From Euleptes europaea (taxonomy: Eukaryota > Chordata > Lepidosauria > Squamata > Sphaerodactylidae), in assembly GCF_029931775.1 (NCBI RefSeq), contig NC_079312.1, positions 12,965,821 through 13,029,820 of the forward strand: 64,000 nt of DNA, read 5' to 3'. Shown piece after piece: positions 49,875 through 60,408 of this stretch; position 1 is the first letter of the stretch, and each line of letters starts with the position of its first letter. The position numbers and the translations under genes were made by a program. The notes below the pieces were generated by a model. The model had not been told where the DNA came from. It worked only from the letters and a program-made list of their open reading frames with translations, and did not search any database.

Positions 49875-51825
49875 CAGTGGTCAGCAAACTGCGGCTCACG
49901 AGCCGCATGCGGCTCTTTGGCCCCTTGAGTGCGGCTCTGCCACAAATGACCATGTGCGGGCGCGCAGTCAGTCACCAGTCTCATTGTGTGCCAGGCGGGC
50001 AGGCGGCTTTGGCGGCGCGCCTCTTTTTCCAAGCGGCTCGCCCTCTAACTGGAGAGAGGCAGCGGTGTCGGGCAGCTGGGCGTGACTTGGCTGGCTTTCA
50101 CCTGCCTGCCTGCTCTCTCCCGCCCGCCTGTTGGGGGGACTGCGAGTCAGTGCGGGGACTGGTTGCTCCTTCCCCCCGCCTTGGGGAGAGTGTGGGGTGC
50201 AGATCAGCTCCCGGGAGGGGAGCATTGGGAGCCATTCTGCCCCCCCCCTGCGGGTGTGACCCTGGGAGCTGCTGCGTGCCTGGGGGGGGAGAAAGAGAGC
50301 GAGAGGCGCGCCTGGCACCCAGACGGGAAGTTCCAGGCGCCGGGGGAGGAATCCCGTTATTTTGGCTGCCTGGTGCCAAAAAGGGCAGAAGGGAGAGACG
50401 AGTTTTCTGCGGAGTCTGGAGCGGGAGCGAGGGCAGAAGCGAAGCCCGTCTTGCTCGCCCCAGGAGGGTGAAGGGTGGACGGGCTGCCTTCGATTCCCAA
50501 GCCCAGAAACTTTGTGCAAGTTGCGTGTTGCTGGCCAAAGGGTTGAGGGCGGCAGCAGGGCAAGCTGGCTGCTCTGGCCATTTCTGCACGGGAGGCTTTG
50601 CCTGGGATTTGTAGCTCTCCAGATGCACATTTTCCCCATCCGAATTCTCAAAACTCTGCAGATAATTCACAGTGGGTAGCCGTGTTAGTCTGTCTGCAGT
50701 AGTAGAAAAGAGCAAGAGTCCAGTAGCACCTTAAAGACTCACAAAAATATTTTCTGGCAGGGTATGAGCTTTCGTGAGTCACAGCTCACTTCTTCAGATA
50801 CAGCTAGAATGTGAATCCATCTGTCTTTAAGTAGAGGAGAGTGAATTCAGACAAGCATTAGTATGTAAATGTTAACAGTATGTAAATGTGAATAGCAGGC
50901 GTGATGGGATGAGGTGTGGTATGCAGAAGAGTCTGTGATGTCCAGGGGAGAGATGGGTGTGGAGAAATCAGCATTGGTAATGAGCCATGAATGCAAGGTC
51001 TTTATTCAGCCCGGGTAAATGCATTGTCTTTCGTTTGAATATCAACTGTAATTCAGCAGTTTCTCTTTCCAATCTCTCTTTTAAATTCCTTTGTAAGAGA
51101 ACTGCTACTCTTAAATCTGCAACAGAATGTCCTGGAAGGTTGAAATGTTCTCCCACTGGTTTTTGAATATTGTGGTTTCTGATGTCAGACTTATGTCCAT
51201 TTAATCTTTGTCTAATCTTTGTTAGTCTTTAAGGTGCTACTGGACTCTTGCTCTTTTCAAAACTCTGCAGGGAGGGTTATTGTTGAGTTTTGAGAATTTG
51301 GGTGGGGAAAACGTGCATCTAGAGAGCGGCAAATCCTCTGTATTTTGTCTATTTCTTGTCTGTTTCTGCTGTTACACGATGGTTTTAGAACTGGATCCAT
51401 ATCAGACTTGCCTTGTGTTACTTATTAAAAAAGTAAAGTCTTCTGTTCAGTCACTGATTAAAATGGCACTGTTATTATGATAATATAGAAAAGTATACCC
51501 TGCAGTGTATTACAAGGATGTAATTATGCTGAAGAACTCCTATAATGTATCTTTGGTCTCACAGTTTAGTTATCATTCTGCACAAAATAAAAATAAAAAT
51601 ACAGCGCCTTGAAATAAAACAAAATATGTAATTTTTTAAAAATAATGATAATGCTGACGTAATCTTCTGGATTAAGACTTAAAACTTTAATTAAAGTTTA
51701 TTAAGTTAATAAACAGTGTACCTACCTATATAGTTTACGTTTAAGAAATTTGGCTCTCAAAAGAAATCTCAATCGTTGTACTGTTGATATTTGGCTCTGT
51801 TGACTAATGTGTTTGCCGACCACTG
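49875..51825. mobile_element. hAT transposon copy (OC1/OposCharlie-like ends), non-coding
   Basis: 15-bp inverted ends CAGTGGTCAGCAAAC and GTTTGCCGACCACTG with one mismatch. The right terminal ~150 bases (AGCCAAATATCAACAGTACA on the minus strand, GTTGACTAATG) resemble the OC1 family known from several vertebrates. The left ~700 bases are unusually GC- and CpG-rich and hold an open frame of 245 codons (49877-50614) with no transposase features. A palindromic MITE (about 50576-51345) carrying a Penelope-type insert (50662-51256) is nested inside. No transposase was seen. Confidence 0.75.
50662..51256 (-). mobile_element. Penelope-like family 2 element, 5'-truncated, with ORF end
   Basis: Flanked by the exact 14-bp duplication TCAAAACTCTGCAG (50648-50661, 51257-51270). 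The minus strand 51156-50968 encodes the C-terminus of a Penelope GIY-YIG region (GEHFNLPGHSVADLRVAVLL, LKERLERETAELQLI, LPGLNKDLAF), then the terminal sequence with a hammerhead-like core at 50762-50801 (minus) and GGTAGCCGTGTTAGTCTGTC-type end sequence reversed at the left edge. Confidence 0.85.
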
Positions 51826-51925
51826 ATCTAGTCCAACCCCCTGCACAATGCAGGAATTTCACAACTACCTCCCTCACACACCTCCAGTGATCCCCTACTC
51901 CATGCCCAGAAGATGGCCAAGATGC

Positions 51926-52034
51926 AACATGGTTGTACAAGAGCCTAAGCAGGATCCTATAGGACCTTAAACTACATCAAAGGATGTTATTTCAACTATA
52001 TGAAGCTAATGCTCTCAACAGTCTTCATACATGA
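51926..52034. other. Unassigned spacer
   Basis: Short AT-rich sequence; nothing recognised. Confidence 0.3.
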
Positions 52035-52317
52035 AGCTTGAAGGGCTTTAAGAGGGGAGTGGACATATTCATGGAGGAGAGGGGTATTCATGGCTGTTAG
52101 TTAGAATGGATACTAGTCATGCTGCATACCTATTCTCTCCAGGATCAGAGGAGCATCCCTATTATATTAGGTGCTGAGGAACACGGGCAGGATGGTGCTG
52201 CTGCAGTCGTCTTGTTTGGGGGCTTCCTAGAGGCACCTGGTTGGCCACTGTGTGAACAGACTGCTGGACTTGATGGGCCTTGGTCTGATCCACAGGGCCT
52301 TTCTTATGTTCTTATGC
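52035..52317 (+). mobile_element. CR1 LINE 3' end (TTCTTATG-tail family)
   Basis: GGGCTTTAAGAGGGGAGTGG to CTTTCTTATGTTCTTATG; the last part of the family described at 45682. Confidence 0.85.
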
Positions 52318-53087
52318 TCTTGTTACAACCACGTTGCATAAAGCTTGTGCTTTGAAAAGAAATTGTGAAATTAATACAATTCAAAGCAACATAAGAAGGG
52401 GACACGGGACGGGACGCAGATGGCTGAAGAAGGAAGAAACAAGATCTTTTACCAGGGACTTGTCCCACCCTTTTGTGTCCTGGTTCATGCTTACCACATT
52501 TTTTTTTGGTTATATGTTGTATAACAGATTTGTAACAAGATGCTCATTTATTTGTCCTATTGACCTATTGTAAGAAGTATTACATTGGCCATACTCCTAT
52601 ATTTATTTGTAAAACTACTTGTATGAGTTTAATACAAATGAAATAGTTTGTCAGAGTTTTATTTACAGTATTATAATTTAATATATTGTGCACTGATATA
52701 TCTAATTGGCAATATTATGCATACAAAGTGATATCATTTCTTATTTTCAGCCATAGTAGTTGCAATTTCTAAATACCCAGAGGTTGGCAACCCTATCCCT
52801 GTACCTTTAGCAAAGGATTGGATTTACAAAATTGGATAGCGGTTTTTTTCCCCTCCAGAGCTAAATATCAACACCTTTTAATAGCTACAGGTGGGACTGC
52901 GGGGAAAGGCACAGCGACAGGGGGCAATTGTAAAGTTGGCAATTTTAGAGACGCCTGCAACGTTTAGCAAAGTTCAGCAAACAACCGCCTTCCAATGGGC
53001 GAGAACTACAAATCACAATCATGCAGCTCTGTCCTGCCTAACATCCTACACCGAGGGGTCCTCAGCCTTTCTGAGCCTGCAGGCGCA
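52318..53087. other. AT-rich intergenic DNA
   Basis: No gene recognised. The end of a GGTTGCCA-type MITE is at about 52775-52796 (CCCAGAGGTTGGCAACCC). Confidence 0.4.
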
Positions 53088-53247
53088 TTTAGGGCGAAAA
53101 CGCATGGTTGCTTTATCCTCCTTTAATCCCTGTTTCAGACAGGATTCAGACCGGATCGAACACATGCGTTTCACCTAAAGTGCGTTCGATCCTGGTTAAA
53201 ACAGGGATTAAAGGAGGATAAAGCGACCATGCGTTTTCGACCTTAGA
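53088..53247. mobile_element. Palindromic MITE (~160 bp)
   Basis: The arms GGCGAAAACGCATGGT + GCTTTATCCTCCTTTAATCC + CTGTTT and their reverse complement are almost perfect over ~60 bases each. The centre contains a second short inverted pair (GGATCGAACACATGCGTTTC / AAGTGCGTTCGATCC). It would form a strong hairpin. Confidence 0.8.
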
Positions 53248-53610
53248 GTTCTGACATGGTATGGTGGGCGCAGCAACAAAACGGCTGCCGCAGCTTATCT
53301 TCAGTCACACAGTGAACATCCTTGCGTGGTGGCAGCTGCTGCCCCAACAACATTTTAAAAAATATATATGTACAGCCAATCAGATCTCCAACAGCCAATC
53401 TGTAGGCTTGTGTCAGCGAGGGCATGCAGTCGAGCCCCGGATAACAAGCTCCGTGTTTCCCCCCCCCACACCTTTTGGTCCCGTGGGAAAGTCTCTTCAG
53501 TTTGGGAGAGAGGTGCTATGGCCAGAGGCTCCGATGTCTCCATTTCAAAGTAGCCTTCCTACTGTAAATCTACTCTGATCTCAAGGTGTGATTTTGCCGG
53601 AACCCTCTCC
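53248..53610. other. Intergenic, nothing recognised
   Basis: No exon or repeat family recognised. Confidence 0.35.
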
Positions 53611-53618
53611 CTCTTGAA

Positions 53619-53939
53619 CAAGGGTGGGGAACGTCAGGCCCGGGGGCCGTATAAGGCCCGCGAAATCATTTGGTCTGGCCCTTCATGGGTCCTGGCAGAT
53701 CTCTAGCTCAGAAGGATGCTGCCCTGCCTGAATCTCTCGGGCCCAGCTGGGGACAGCAGAGCTCAAAAGCGAGTCGCTCTATGTGGCAGACACTCGGAGC
53801 CGTCTCCGCTCGTGCCTCTTGGCTAAATGTTTGACCAAATATAGCAGGCTAATTTTTAAGTTGATAATTTTGTATGGCCCCCGAATAATGTTATAAATAT
53901 CCAAATGGCCCTTGGCAGAAAAAAGGTTCCCCATCCCTG
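53619..53939. mobile_element. hAT MITE (CAGGGATGGGGAACCT type)
   Basis: Inverted ends CAAGGGTGGGGAACGT and GGTTCCCCATCCCTG; exact 8-bp duplication CTCTTGAA (53611-53618, 53940-53947). Charlie-like ends; non-coding, 321 bp. Confidence 0.9.
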
Positions 53940-54097
53940 CTCTTGAAGTTTGAGAGAACTCTGATGTTTTGCATTTCAAAGCCATTACAGGTAAACCATT
54001 CTAGTGTGTGCATCCTATAAAGCTGATCTGTAAAATCTCCGTCGCCATTCTAACCTTAAGTTGTATAGACCACTGAACTTGTTTGCTTTCTTAATAA

Positions 54098-54240
54098 CTG
54101 TCCTTCAGTGTTACTCCTCTGAAGATGCCTGCCACAGTTGCTGGTGAAACGTCAGGAAAGAAAATTCCAAGACCACGGTTACACAGCCCGGATAACCTAC
54201 AAGAACCAAAGAACTCTGACCGTGAAAGCCTTTGACAATA
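54098..54240 (+). mobile_element. Solo Penelope family 1 terminal repeat with hammerhead-like core
   Basis: 143 bp, flanked by the exact 11-bp duplication TTTCTTAATAA (54087-54097, 54241-54251). It contains the core at 54115-54157 (TCCT, CTGAAGA, stem, GAAAC, GTC, AGGA) and ends CCGTGAAAGCCTTTGACAAT. It has no protein region, so it moved alone or is a remnant excised to one repeat. Confidence 0.85.
54115..54157 (+). ncRNA. Hammerhead-ribozyme-like motif (Penelope family 1)
   Basis: Same core layout as 42325-42367. The stem II pair GCC/GGT contains a G-T wobble. Cleavage untested. Confidence 0.5.
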
Positions 54241-54580
54241 TTTCTTAATAAAACTTTTAAAAACTCTCTGCCACGTCTGGAGCGAAGTTTATTATTCCTG
54301 AGATGCAACTTGGTCCTGGAGTCTGACAGCTTGCTGGGCAGAAGCTCCACCTGGCCCAGTTCATTTTTTTTAAAATAAACATTTGGTGGGCACCACGTTG
54401 GGAAGCCATAGCTTAAGGCAGCTTCATGTTTGGGGTCCTCACTTCCCAGTCGAAATGCTGGCCGACAGACCTCACCCTTCAAGAAGGAAATCCTCCTATC
54501 GACCACTGGAATCGCAAACTGCAGGCTACCGCTGGGCGTCATTGAATGAAGCCGAAAACGTCAGCAAGGCCTTAATATTA

Positions 54581-55075
54581 GAATCATAGAGTTGGAAGGG
54601 ATATTGGATGTGGTGTTGGAGGAGATGGTTATGGATACCCGGGACTGCCAATAAAACAAATCAACCGGTTCTAGATCAAATCAAGCCTGAACTGACCCTA
54701 GAAGCTAAAATGACTAAATTGAGGCTATTGTACTTTGGTCACATTATGAGAAGACAAGAATCACTGGAAAGACAATCACGCTAGGAAAAGTTGAGGGCAG
54801 CAGGAAGAGAGGAAGACCCAACAAGAGATGGATGGACTCAATAAAGGAAGCCACAGCCTTCAGTTTGCAAGATCTGAGCAAGGCTGTTCAGGATGGGACG
54901 TTCTGGAGGACATTGATTCATAGGGTCGCCATGACTTGGAAGTGACTTGACGGCACTTAACATACACAGCGTTGGAAGGGACCTCCAGGGTCATCCAACC
55001 CCCTACACAATGCAGGAAATTCACAACCACCTCCCCACCCCCGTACCCAGAAGATGGCAAAAAACCCCTCCGGGA
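54581..55075 (-). mobile_element. CR1 3' end split by a BovB insertion
   Basis: CR1 pieces at 54581-54601 and 54971-55075. Between them a BovB 3' end (54602-54970, plus) is flanked by the exact duplication GTTGGAAGGGA (54591-54601, 54971-54981). Confidence 0.85.
54602..54970 (+). mobile_element. BovB (RTE) LINE 3' end
   Basis: Encodes the same C-terminal segment as 1933-2490 (CTAGATCAAATCAAGCCTGA coding LDQIKPE, then KRGRPN(R/K)RW-like, DLSKAV) with frameshifts, and ends ATGACTTGGAAGTGACTTGA, CGGCACTTAACATA. Confidence 0.85.
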
Positions 55076-55340
55076 TCCCTGAACAAATATTCCTCTGAAA
55101 AAGTAATTCAAACACACTGTCTAGAGCAAAGTTTGTTTTTAATTTATAAACACTCAAAAAAAAATGTTGTGCCACAATAAACTTCTGACGGTTTTGTTCC
55201 CTCGTATCCTTCAAAATAAAATTACCTTCAAGTAGTACATAACACACAAATTGCATCGCTGTGTAAAAGTATTTCTAGGCCAGAAAGATGCTTTCAGGAG
55301 GCTCCCCAGTAGGGTGCAAAGGAGGCGGCCCATCCCTGTC
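55076..55340. other. AT-rich intergenic DNA
   Basis: One AATAAA-like site near 55167; nothing else recognised. Confidence 0.3.
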
Positions 55341-55520
55341 ACTTGCCCGAGCACCTTGAACTTGGAGGTATACTGCCTCCGAACATGGAGGCTCTATTCT
55401 CGGATCTCACAATCAATAGTTTTTCGTGAACCTATCCTCCATTAATGTGTCTAAATCTTTCTTTAAAAAGTCAGTGCCCATCCATCTTGTGGCAGTGAGT
55501 TCCATACGTTAAATATGCAT
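55341..55520 (-). mobile_element. Old CR1-like LINE 3' fragment
   Basis: GAACTTGGAGGTATACTGCC ... CATGGAGGCTCTATTC ... CCATCTTGTGGCAGTGAGTT is a CR1-like 3' region; a relative with the same motifs is at 63635-63800. Confidence 0.5.
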
Positions 55521-56236
55521 TGTGTGGCTTTCTTTTTAATTTTTTCAAAGCAACTGCAGGTCCACACAAGGGGATGATCTTCCCACTGCAACTTAGTGTT
55601 TTCAGAAAAAAAGTACTATTTACTCTCTATTCAACATTCAGAACTATATAGGTCCACACTTTTCTAAATTCTTTACCCCTACATGATAGGGGAGGTACAT
55701 CAACCCATTTCTGTTTTGCCACCTCAATAAAAGCTTTATTGAGATAACGTGCTCGAAATGCCCACCACGTTCTACTAGTTTCTCTTCTTTTTCTGGTAGG
55801 ATTGCCAACAGATCAGAAAAAAAACCCTTCAGGCTAGCTCCTGTGCCCCTAAGAGAGATCAGATATGCAGAAATCAGCCAAAGTTTTCACAGCTCAGCGT
55901 GATCACCAGCTAATGGCTGTAGATCATACTGCAGTTAAAGGCACAGCTCTAGGCACCAAAAGTTGGCAACCCCTCATTTTGGGTAACCAACTTTTAGACC
56001 TAACCCCACTATTTTGCCTTTAGCAGCAAAATGATTGGCAGAGGGTAACACTTCTCTCCATGCTAAAGAGAAAATCATGCTTGCAAATCAAAGCCGCTGT
56101 AGACGGCAGAAGAACAATTTGAATTTTTGTATCCGGTTAGTTGGCAACCTTCAAGTGTGTGTGTGTGTTTTTTTTGGGGGGGACAATCTAATTCGGAAAA
56201 CCTCTCCATATCCAGTCGGACAGCGCTGCTCACACT
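55521..56236. other. Intergenic, nothing recognised
   Basis: Contains a short (GT)n at 56155-56166. No exon identified. Confidence 0.35.
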
Positions 56237-56247
56237 ACACTAAATGT

Positions 56248-56382
56248 ATCTGAAGAAGTGAGCTGTGGTTCACGAAAGCTCATACCCTACCAGAAAATAT
56301 TTTTGTTAGTCTTTAAGGTGCTACTGGACCCTTGCCCTTTTCTACTACTGCAGACAGACTAACACGGCTACCCACTGTGAAT
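56248..56382 (+). mobile_element. Solo Penelope family 2 terminal repeat with hammerhead-like core
   Basis: 135 bp, flanked by the exact 11-bp duplication ACACTAAATGT (56237-56247, 56383-56393). It starts TATCTGAAGAAGTGAGCTGT and ends GGCTACCCACTGTGAAT. The core spans 56246-56285: GTAT, CTGAAGA, GTGAGC, loop, GTTCAC, GAAA, GCTC, ATAC. Confidence 0.85.
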
Positions 56383-56393
56383 ACACTAAATGT

Positions 56394-57179
56394 GTTAGTC
56401 TTTACAAGCCACAAGCCCTTTTTTAAAAAATGTGTTCTCCACCAATCTAATGAAAGGAATTGAAAACCTGTTCAGTTTATTGTGTAGGTTACAACACTTT
56501 CCAGTCCACTTCAGGAAGGGGGAAAAAATCAAGGCTAAAATGGCTGACATACCTCCCAGAATCCTTTGCTTCTCACAGTACGGAGACTAAATCTCATCTC
56601 CCTTTCTTTTATTGCTGCTGGAAGGTGGATCTCCTTTGACCTGAAATTCAAGGTCAAACCTAATACCCGGTTTTAAGTATTGCTTATTAATCAACAATCT
56701 TCGCCAATAAACAAAATCAATTTTTTTTGCTTTGACATCATATAAGAAACAAACATGGGAACTGATAAAGCACCAAAGGAAGGAATTTAACATACAGCCA
56801 TATGTTGGAAACAAAGAATTCCTATGAGTCAGGGTTAGGTGGGTGGAACATCCTGTATTGTTTTGGCGATTAGAGTCATAAAGGCCAGCCGGTGTAATGT
56901 GTCTGCAGAGGAGTCAAGCTGGGATCCACCACCATACCTTTGGATCTCCCCAAGGGCTAAGAGATCTTGAGAACATTTTCCCCCATTGGCACTTCCATAC
57001 AGAATTGATGCTTGGGGTGCCAGTAACAGAGGCTCATGACCAATTAACAGACCAACCTGCGCCTGACAATCTGACGTTCAGAACATCCAAATAATTCAAC
57101 AGAAGAACAAAAGCCCCCAAAAGGAAGAGTTTTTGAGGTGGATGAAGTGTCTCGGGGTGGGGGAAAATATCTGGGTGAA
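56394..57179. other. Intergenic, nothing recognised
   Basis: No exon or repeat family recognised on either strand. Confidence 0.35.
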
Positions 57180-57250
57180 TACAGTGAAGCTAAGCAGATC
57201 TTGGCCTGGTCAGCGATCGGAGAAGAGACCGGCTAGGAAGCTCTGATGTA
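57180..57250 (+). mobile_element. 5S-derived SINE fragment
   Basis: GAAGCTAAGCAGATCTTGGC then CTGGTCAGCGATCGGAGAAG is a degraded piece of the family at 38512. Confidence 0.45.
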
Positions 57251-58270
57251 AAAAAGGCAGAAAGCCACTAGGCCACTTTAAGACTAAACCAAAGTCCCTT
57301 CAAACCAGGTGCTGCAAGACATTATAAAGCCCTGATGTGCCTGCTGCATCCCTTCATGAGTCCGTGTACTTGGCCTTGCTTCCTCTGCATTTCTGCATGG
57401 GCCACGAGTGGAACATTCACTTTCTGACAATCTGGGGGGCAATTAGCCACTCAAATAGGAGTCTGCCTCTGCATGAATCACCACTTTAAGCATGCTTCCT
57501 TGTGCATGTGACTCATGCGCAAGGAAGCGGGCTTTTCTGTGAGCAGGTAATTCCTTACTCTGATACGTGGAGGGGCACGAGGCACATGTCCGATTCTAAA
57601 TTCGGAAAGTCTCGGGTACCAGAAATTTGGGAACTACTGAAGTAGCCACAAGTATATTAAATGGAGAGCTTGAAGGGTATCTAGCCATTTTCTCATGCCA
57701 GGATTGGATTCACATCCCCCATCCTCAGAGCAGGCCAGATACAGGCTGTGTGCTCAGATTCTGTGAACTCACCCCCTCGGCAAGATGGCTGCCTGCAGGT
57801 TTGGGGAGGCTCGGAAGACAGATTAAACTTTGACAGTCCCCAGAGCAGAAGGTGGTTACCTCTTGTTCTGGTGAGGGAAAAGAAGAGGGGTGAGCAGGTG
57901 GCTTTGGGGAGGAGGCACAGCTGGAGCAGAAAAATCTGCGTTACCGCAGGTCTCTGGTTTGCCGCCCAGCTCAAGGATATCGGCAAACACTTTCCTTAAC
58001 CTTAGAGCTGTTAAGAAGTCGGAGCTAGCGATGGATCGACGGCCTGACATGGTATAAAGCAGCTTCATAGGCAATTCTAGTTAAGTGACTCCACACAGCC
58101 AGGGCTGGGCTTACTGCAGGGGCCTTGCACTCCCTTCGCTTCCGGACTGGTTGGGCAAGCCCCCTTCAGGGGACATGAAGTGGACATTTCGAGCAATCTG
58201 GAAGCCAAGGGAGCTTGCACTGCTAGTGCCACTTGGAACAACTGCCCAGGAAAACAGAGAGATGCTTAGC
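57251..58270. other. Intergenic, mostly unassigned
   Basis: An inverted pair CTTCCTTGTGCATG / CATGCGCAAGGAAG lies at about 57497-57530. No exon identified; overlapping short ORFs on both strands lack family features. Confidence 0.35.
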
Positions 58271-58790
58271 AGGGCAACGGAGAAGAACTGGTGTGGTCGG
58301 AGGGTCAGGCTGGGATCAGAGAGGCCCAGGTTCAAATCCCCGCTCAGCCGCAATGCAGCTTGCCGGCTAACCTTCAGACATTCGGTCCCTCTCTCAGCTC
58401 TAAACTAACTTGTTATGAGAATAAAATGCAAGAGCGGAAAAAACTACATAACATCTCCGTATTTGGAGTGATGGAACTATCTGGCACTGGAAACTGAACC
58501 TGTCCCTCTCAGTGGTACCATCTCACCCCTTAGTGCTCAACCAGCAGCATACATTTACACGGTAATCCTTCCTAGCAACCCTGAAAGGTAGGCCAGTCTC
58601 ATTCTTCCCAGTGTTATATCGTGGCGAGAGAAGGCTGGGGAAACCCTGGGTTCAAATCACCACTCAGCCACGAATCTCACAGGGGCCAGTTTCTCTTTAC
58701 CTAGCCTACCTCACAGGGTTTTTGTGAGTATAAAATAGAGGGGAGGAAAACCACATACACTGTGAGTCCCCTAGAGGAAGATAAAATGTG
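58271..58790 (+). mobile_element. Degraded ACA-type tRNA-derived SINEs
   Basis: Head-like GGCCCAGGTTCAAATCCCCG at about 58328 and a second, CTGGGTTCAAATCACCACTC with CTAGCCTACCTCACAGGGTT, at about 58645-58760. Confidence 0.55.
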
Positions 58791-58921
58791 ATAGTCTGTG
58801 GGGAACCTGTTTTTTTTTCACAGCAGACCGACCCTATTGTGGCAAGGGATGGTTTAACACTGCCTTGAAAGGTTACCTTTGCATGCGCTTTTAAATCATT
58901 CTGCATGCCCTTTTAAACCAT

Positions 58922-58927
58922 TTTATT
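58922..58927 (-). terminator. Candidate poly(A) signal of zinc-finger locus 3
   Basis: AATAAA on the minus strand, 50 bases after the stop codon at 58977-58979. Confidence 0.5.
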
Positions 58928-58976
58928 CTTTGGGTTGTTGTTTTTTTTTAAAAAAAAAGCATACTGCCTTTCTCTC

Positions 58977-59629
58977 TCAGTGATGGTGCTTGATAAAGTT
59001 CGAATTGTCGCTGAATCTCTTCCCGCAGACCGAGCACTCGTACGGCTTCTCGCCCGTATGGATCCTCTTGTGGACGATGAAGTTGGAGTAGTCGTTGAAC
59101 CGCTTCCCGCAGCCCAAGCACTCGTAGGGCTTCTCGCCCGTGTGGATCCTCTTGTGCCTGGTGAGGCTCGAGCCGGTGTTGAACCCTTTCCCGCAGTACG
59201 AGCACTTGTACGGCTTCTCCCCAGTGTGCACCCGTTGGTGGATCAGGAAGGCGGCCCGGCTGACGAAGCTCTTCCCGCAGTCCGAGCAGTTGTACCACCT
59301 CTCCCCCGAGTGGGTCCGCTCGTGGGCGATGAGGTTCGACCTCCGCCGGAAGGCCTTCCCGCACACGTGGCAGGAATTGTCTCTCGCACCAGGCGGGAGC
59401 ATCTGCTGCATGATGCTCTCGTCCAAGTCCTCATACGCTCCCTGCGAATTGATGAATTTCCCCACTCCCCTCTGCGGGTGGTTGTCATATGGGCTTTCCG
59501 AAGGTTCTCCTCGATCCGGACAATGGGAAGTACTCAGTTCCGCTCGTCCGGACAGCATCCAAGATGGGGCTAGACCCACTGAACTCTCCAGCGGGTTTTT
59601 CTCCTTCCTGCACATCTTCTTGTTGTCAC
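58977..59629 (-). CDS. C2H2 zinc-finger exon of locus 3 (4 full fingers plus a cut-off fifth)
   Basis: Last exon of a SCAN zinc-finger transcription factor. The acceptor GTTCTTTTTGGCAG ends at 59630. It enters in phase 1 and opens GDNKKMCRKEKNPLESS. A ~95-residue linker (with EFPS-type and FINSQGAYEDLDESIM segments) precedes four complete fingers: CHVCGKAFRRRSNLIAHERTH, CSDCGKSFVSRAAFLIHQRVH, CSYCGKGFNTGSSLTRHKRIH and CLGCGKRFNDYSNFIVHKRIH. The fifth, CSVCGKRFSDNSNFIKHHH, stops two residues after its first zinc His and lacks the normal H-x3-H spacing. Exons 62261-63043, 61984-62095 and this one total 1548 nt, an exact frame of 515 residues. An L1 inserted about 19 bases upstream of the acceptor. 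The gene looks functional. Confidence 0.92.
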
Positions 59630-59649
59630 CTGCCAAAAAGAACACATAC

Positions 59650-60408
59650 CCTCATATTGGAAAAATCCAAGAACACCGACTAAAAGAGAATGGATTCAGA
59701 AACTTATGGATTTTGCAACCATGTCCAAAGTAACCTGTTTAATAAAGAAACAACCTCTGGAGGTTTTTTGGGACAAGTGGCAACCCTTTTATGATAAGTT
59801 TGGATAGAGAAATAATTTGCAGTTAAACTAATATTATCTTTGTGGTACAATATAGAATTTTTAACAAAATGAATTAGCCATATTGAATGAATAAGATATT
59901 TAATGGTTGACAATGAAATTTAATTCAGTCTGATTATAATATACAATATAGTATTATAGAATTTTGTAATAGAAGACAAGAAAATATATAGAGATTAACA
60001 TTTTAGATAAATACAATATGGGGGTTATTATGAATATAAATTGTAGAAGAACTATAATGAACATTTTAATTTTAATATAGAAGTACAATGTGTTAATGCG
60101 TCAAGTATCAGATGTGGTGGACTGTCACAAGAATATATGTTTATTTTTACTGTTCCCTCCCTAGCCCCTCCTGTTGTATTAACATTTTAGATAAATACAA
60201 TATGGGGGTTATTATGAATATAAATTGTAGAAGAACTATAATGAACATTTTAATTTTAATTTAGAAATACAATGTGTTAATGCGTCAAGTATCAGATGTG
60301 GTGGACTGTCACAAGAATATATGTTTATTTTTACTGTTCCCTCCCTAGCCCCTCCTGTTGTATTTTGTACCCTAAAAATCCAATAAAAAATTTTCAAAAA
60401 AAAAAAGG
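59650..60408 (+). mobile_element. L1 LINE 3' end, antisense in the last intron of locus 3
   Basis: Encodes the end of L1 ORF2 (WIQKLMDFATMSKVTCLIKK, QPLEVFWDKWQPFYDKFG, stop) then an AT-rich 3'UTR ending CCAATAAAAAATTTTC and poly(A). Target duplication ACACATAC at about 59642-59649 and 60409-60416. The 3'UTR contains a 184-bp direct duplication (59997-60180 and 60181-60364, nearly identical). Confidence 0.88.

Larger units (their letters stand above)
49831..51925 (-). mobile_element. CR1 3' end split by a hAT transposon
   Basis: CR1 sequence AATCATAGAATCATAGAGTT ... GGATCATCTA stops at 49874 and resumes ATCTAGTCCAACCCCCTGCA at 51826-51925. ATCTA is repeated on both sides of the insert. Confidence 0.85.

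Noticed and set aside
49877-50614. 245-codon ORF in the GC-rich part of the hAT element
   Set aside because: Long frames are expected by chance in very GC-rich DNA; no transposase or other domain is visible.
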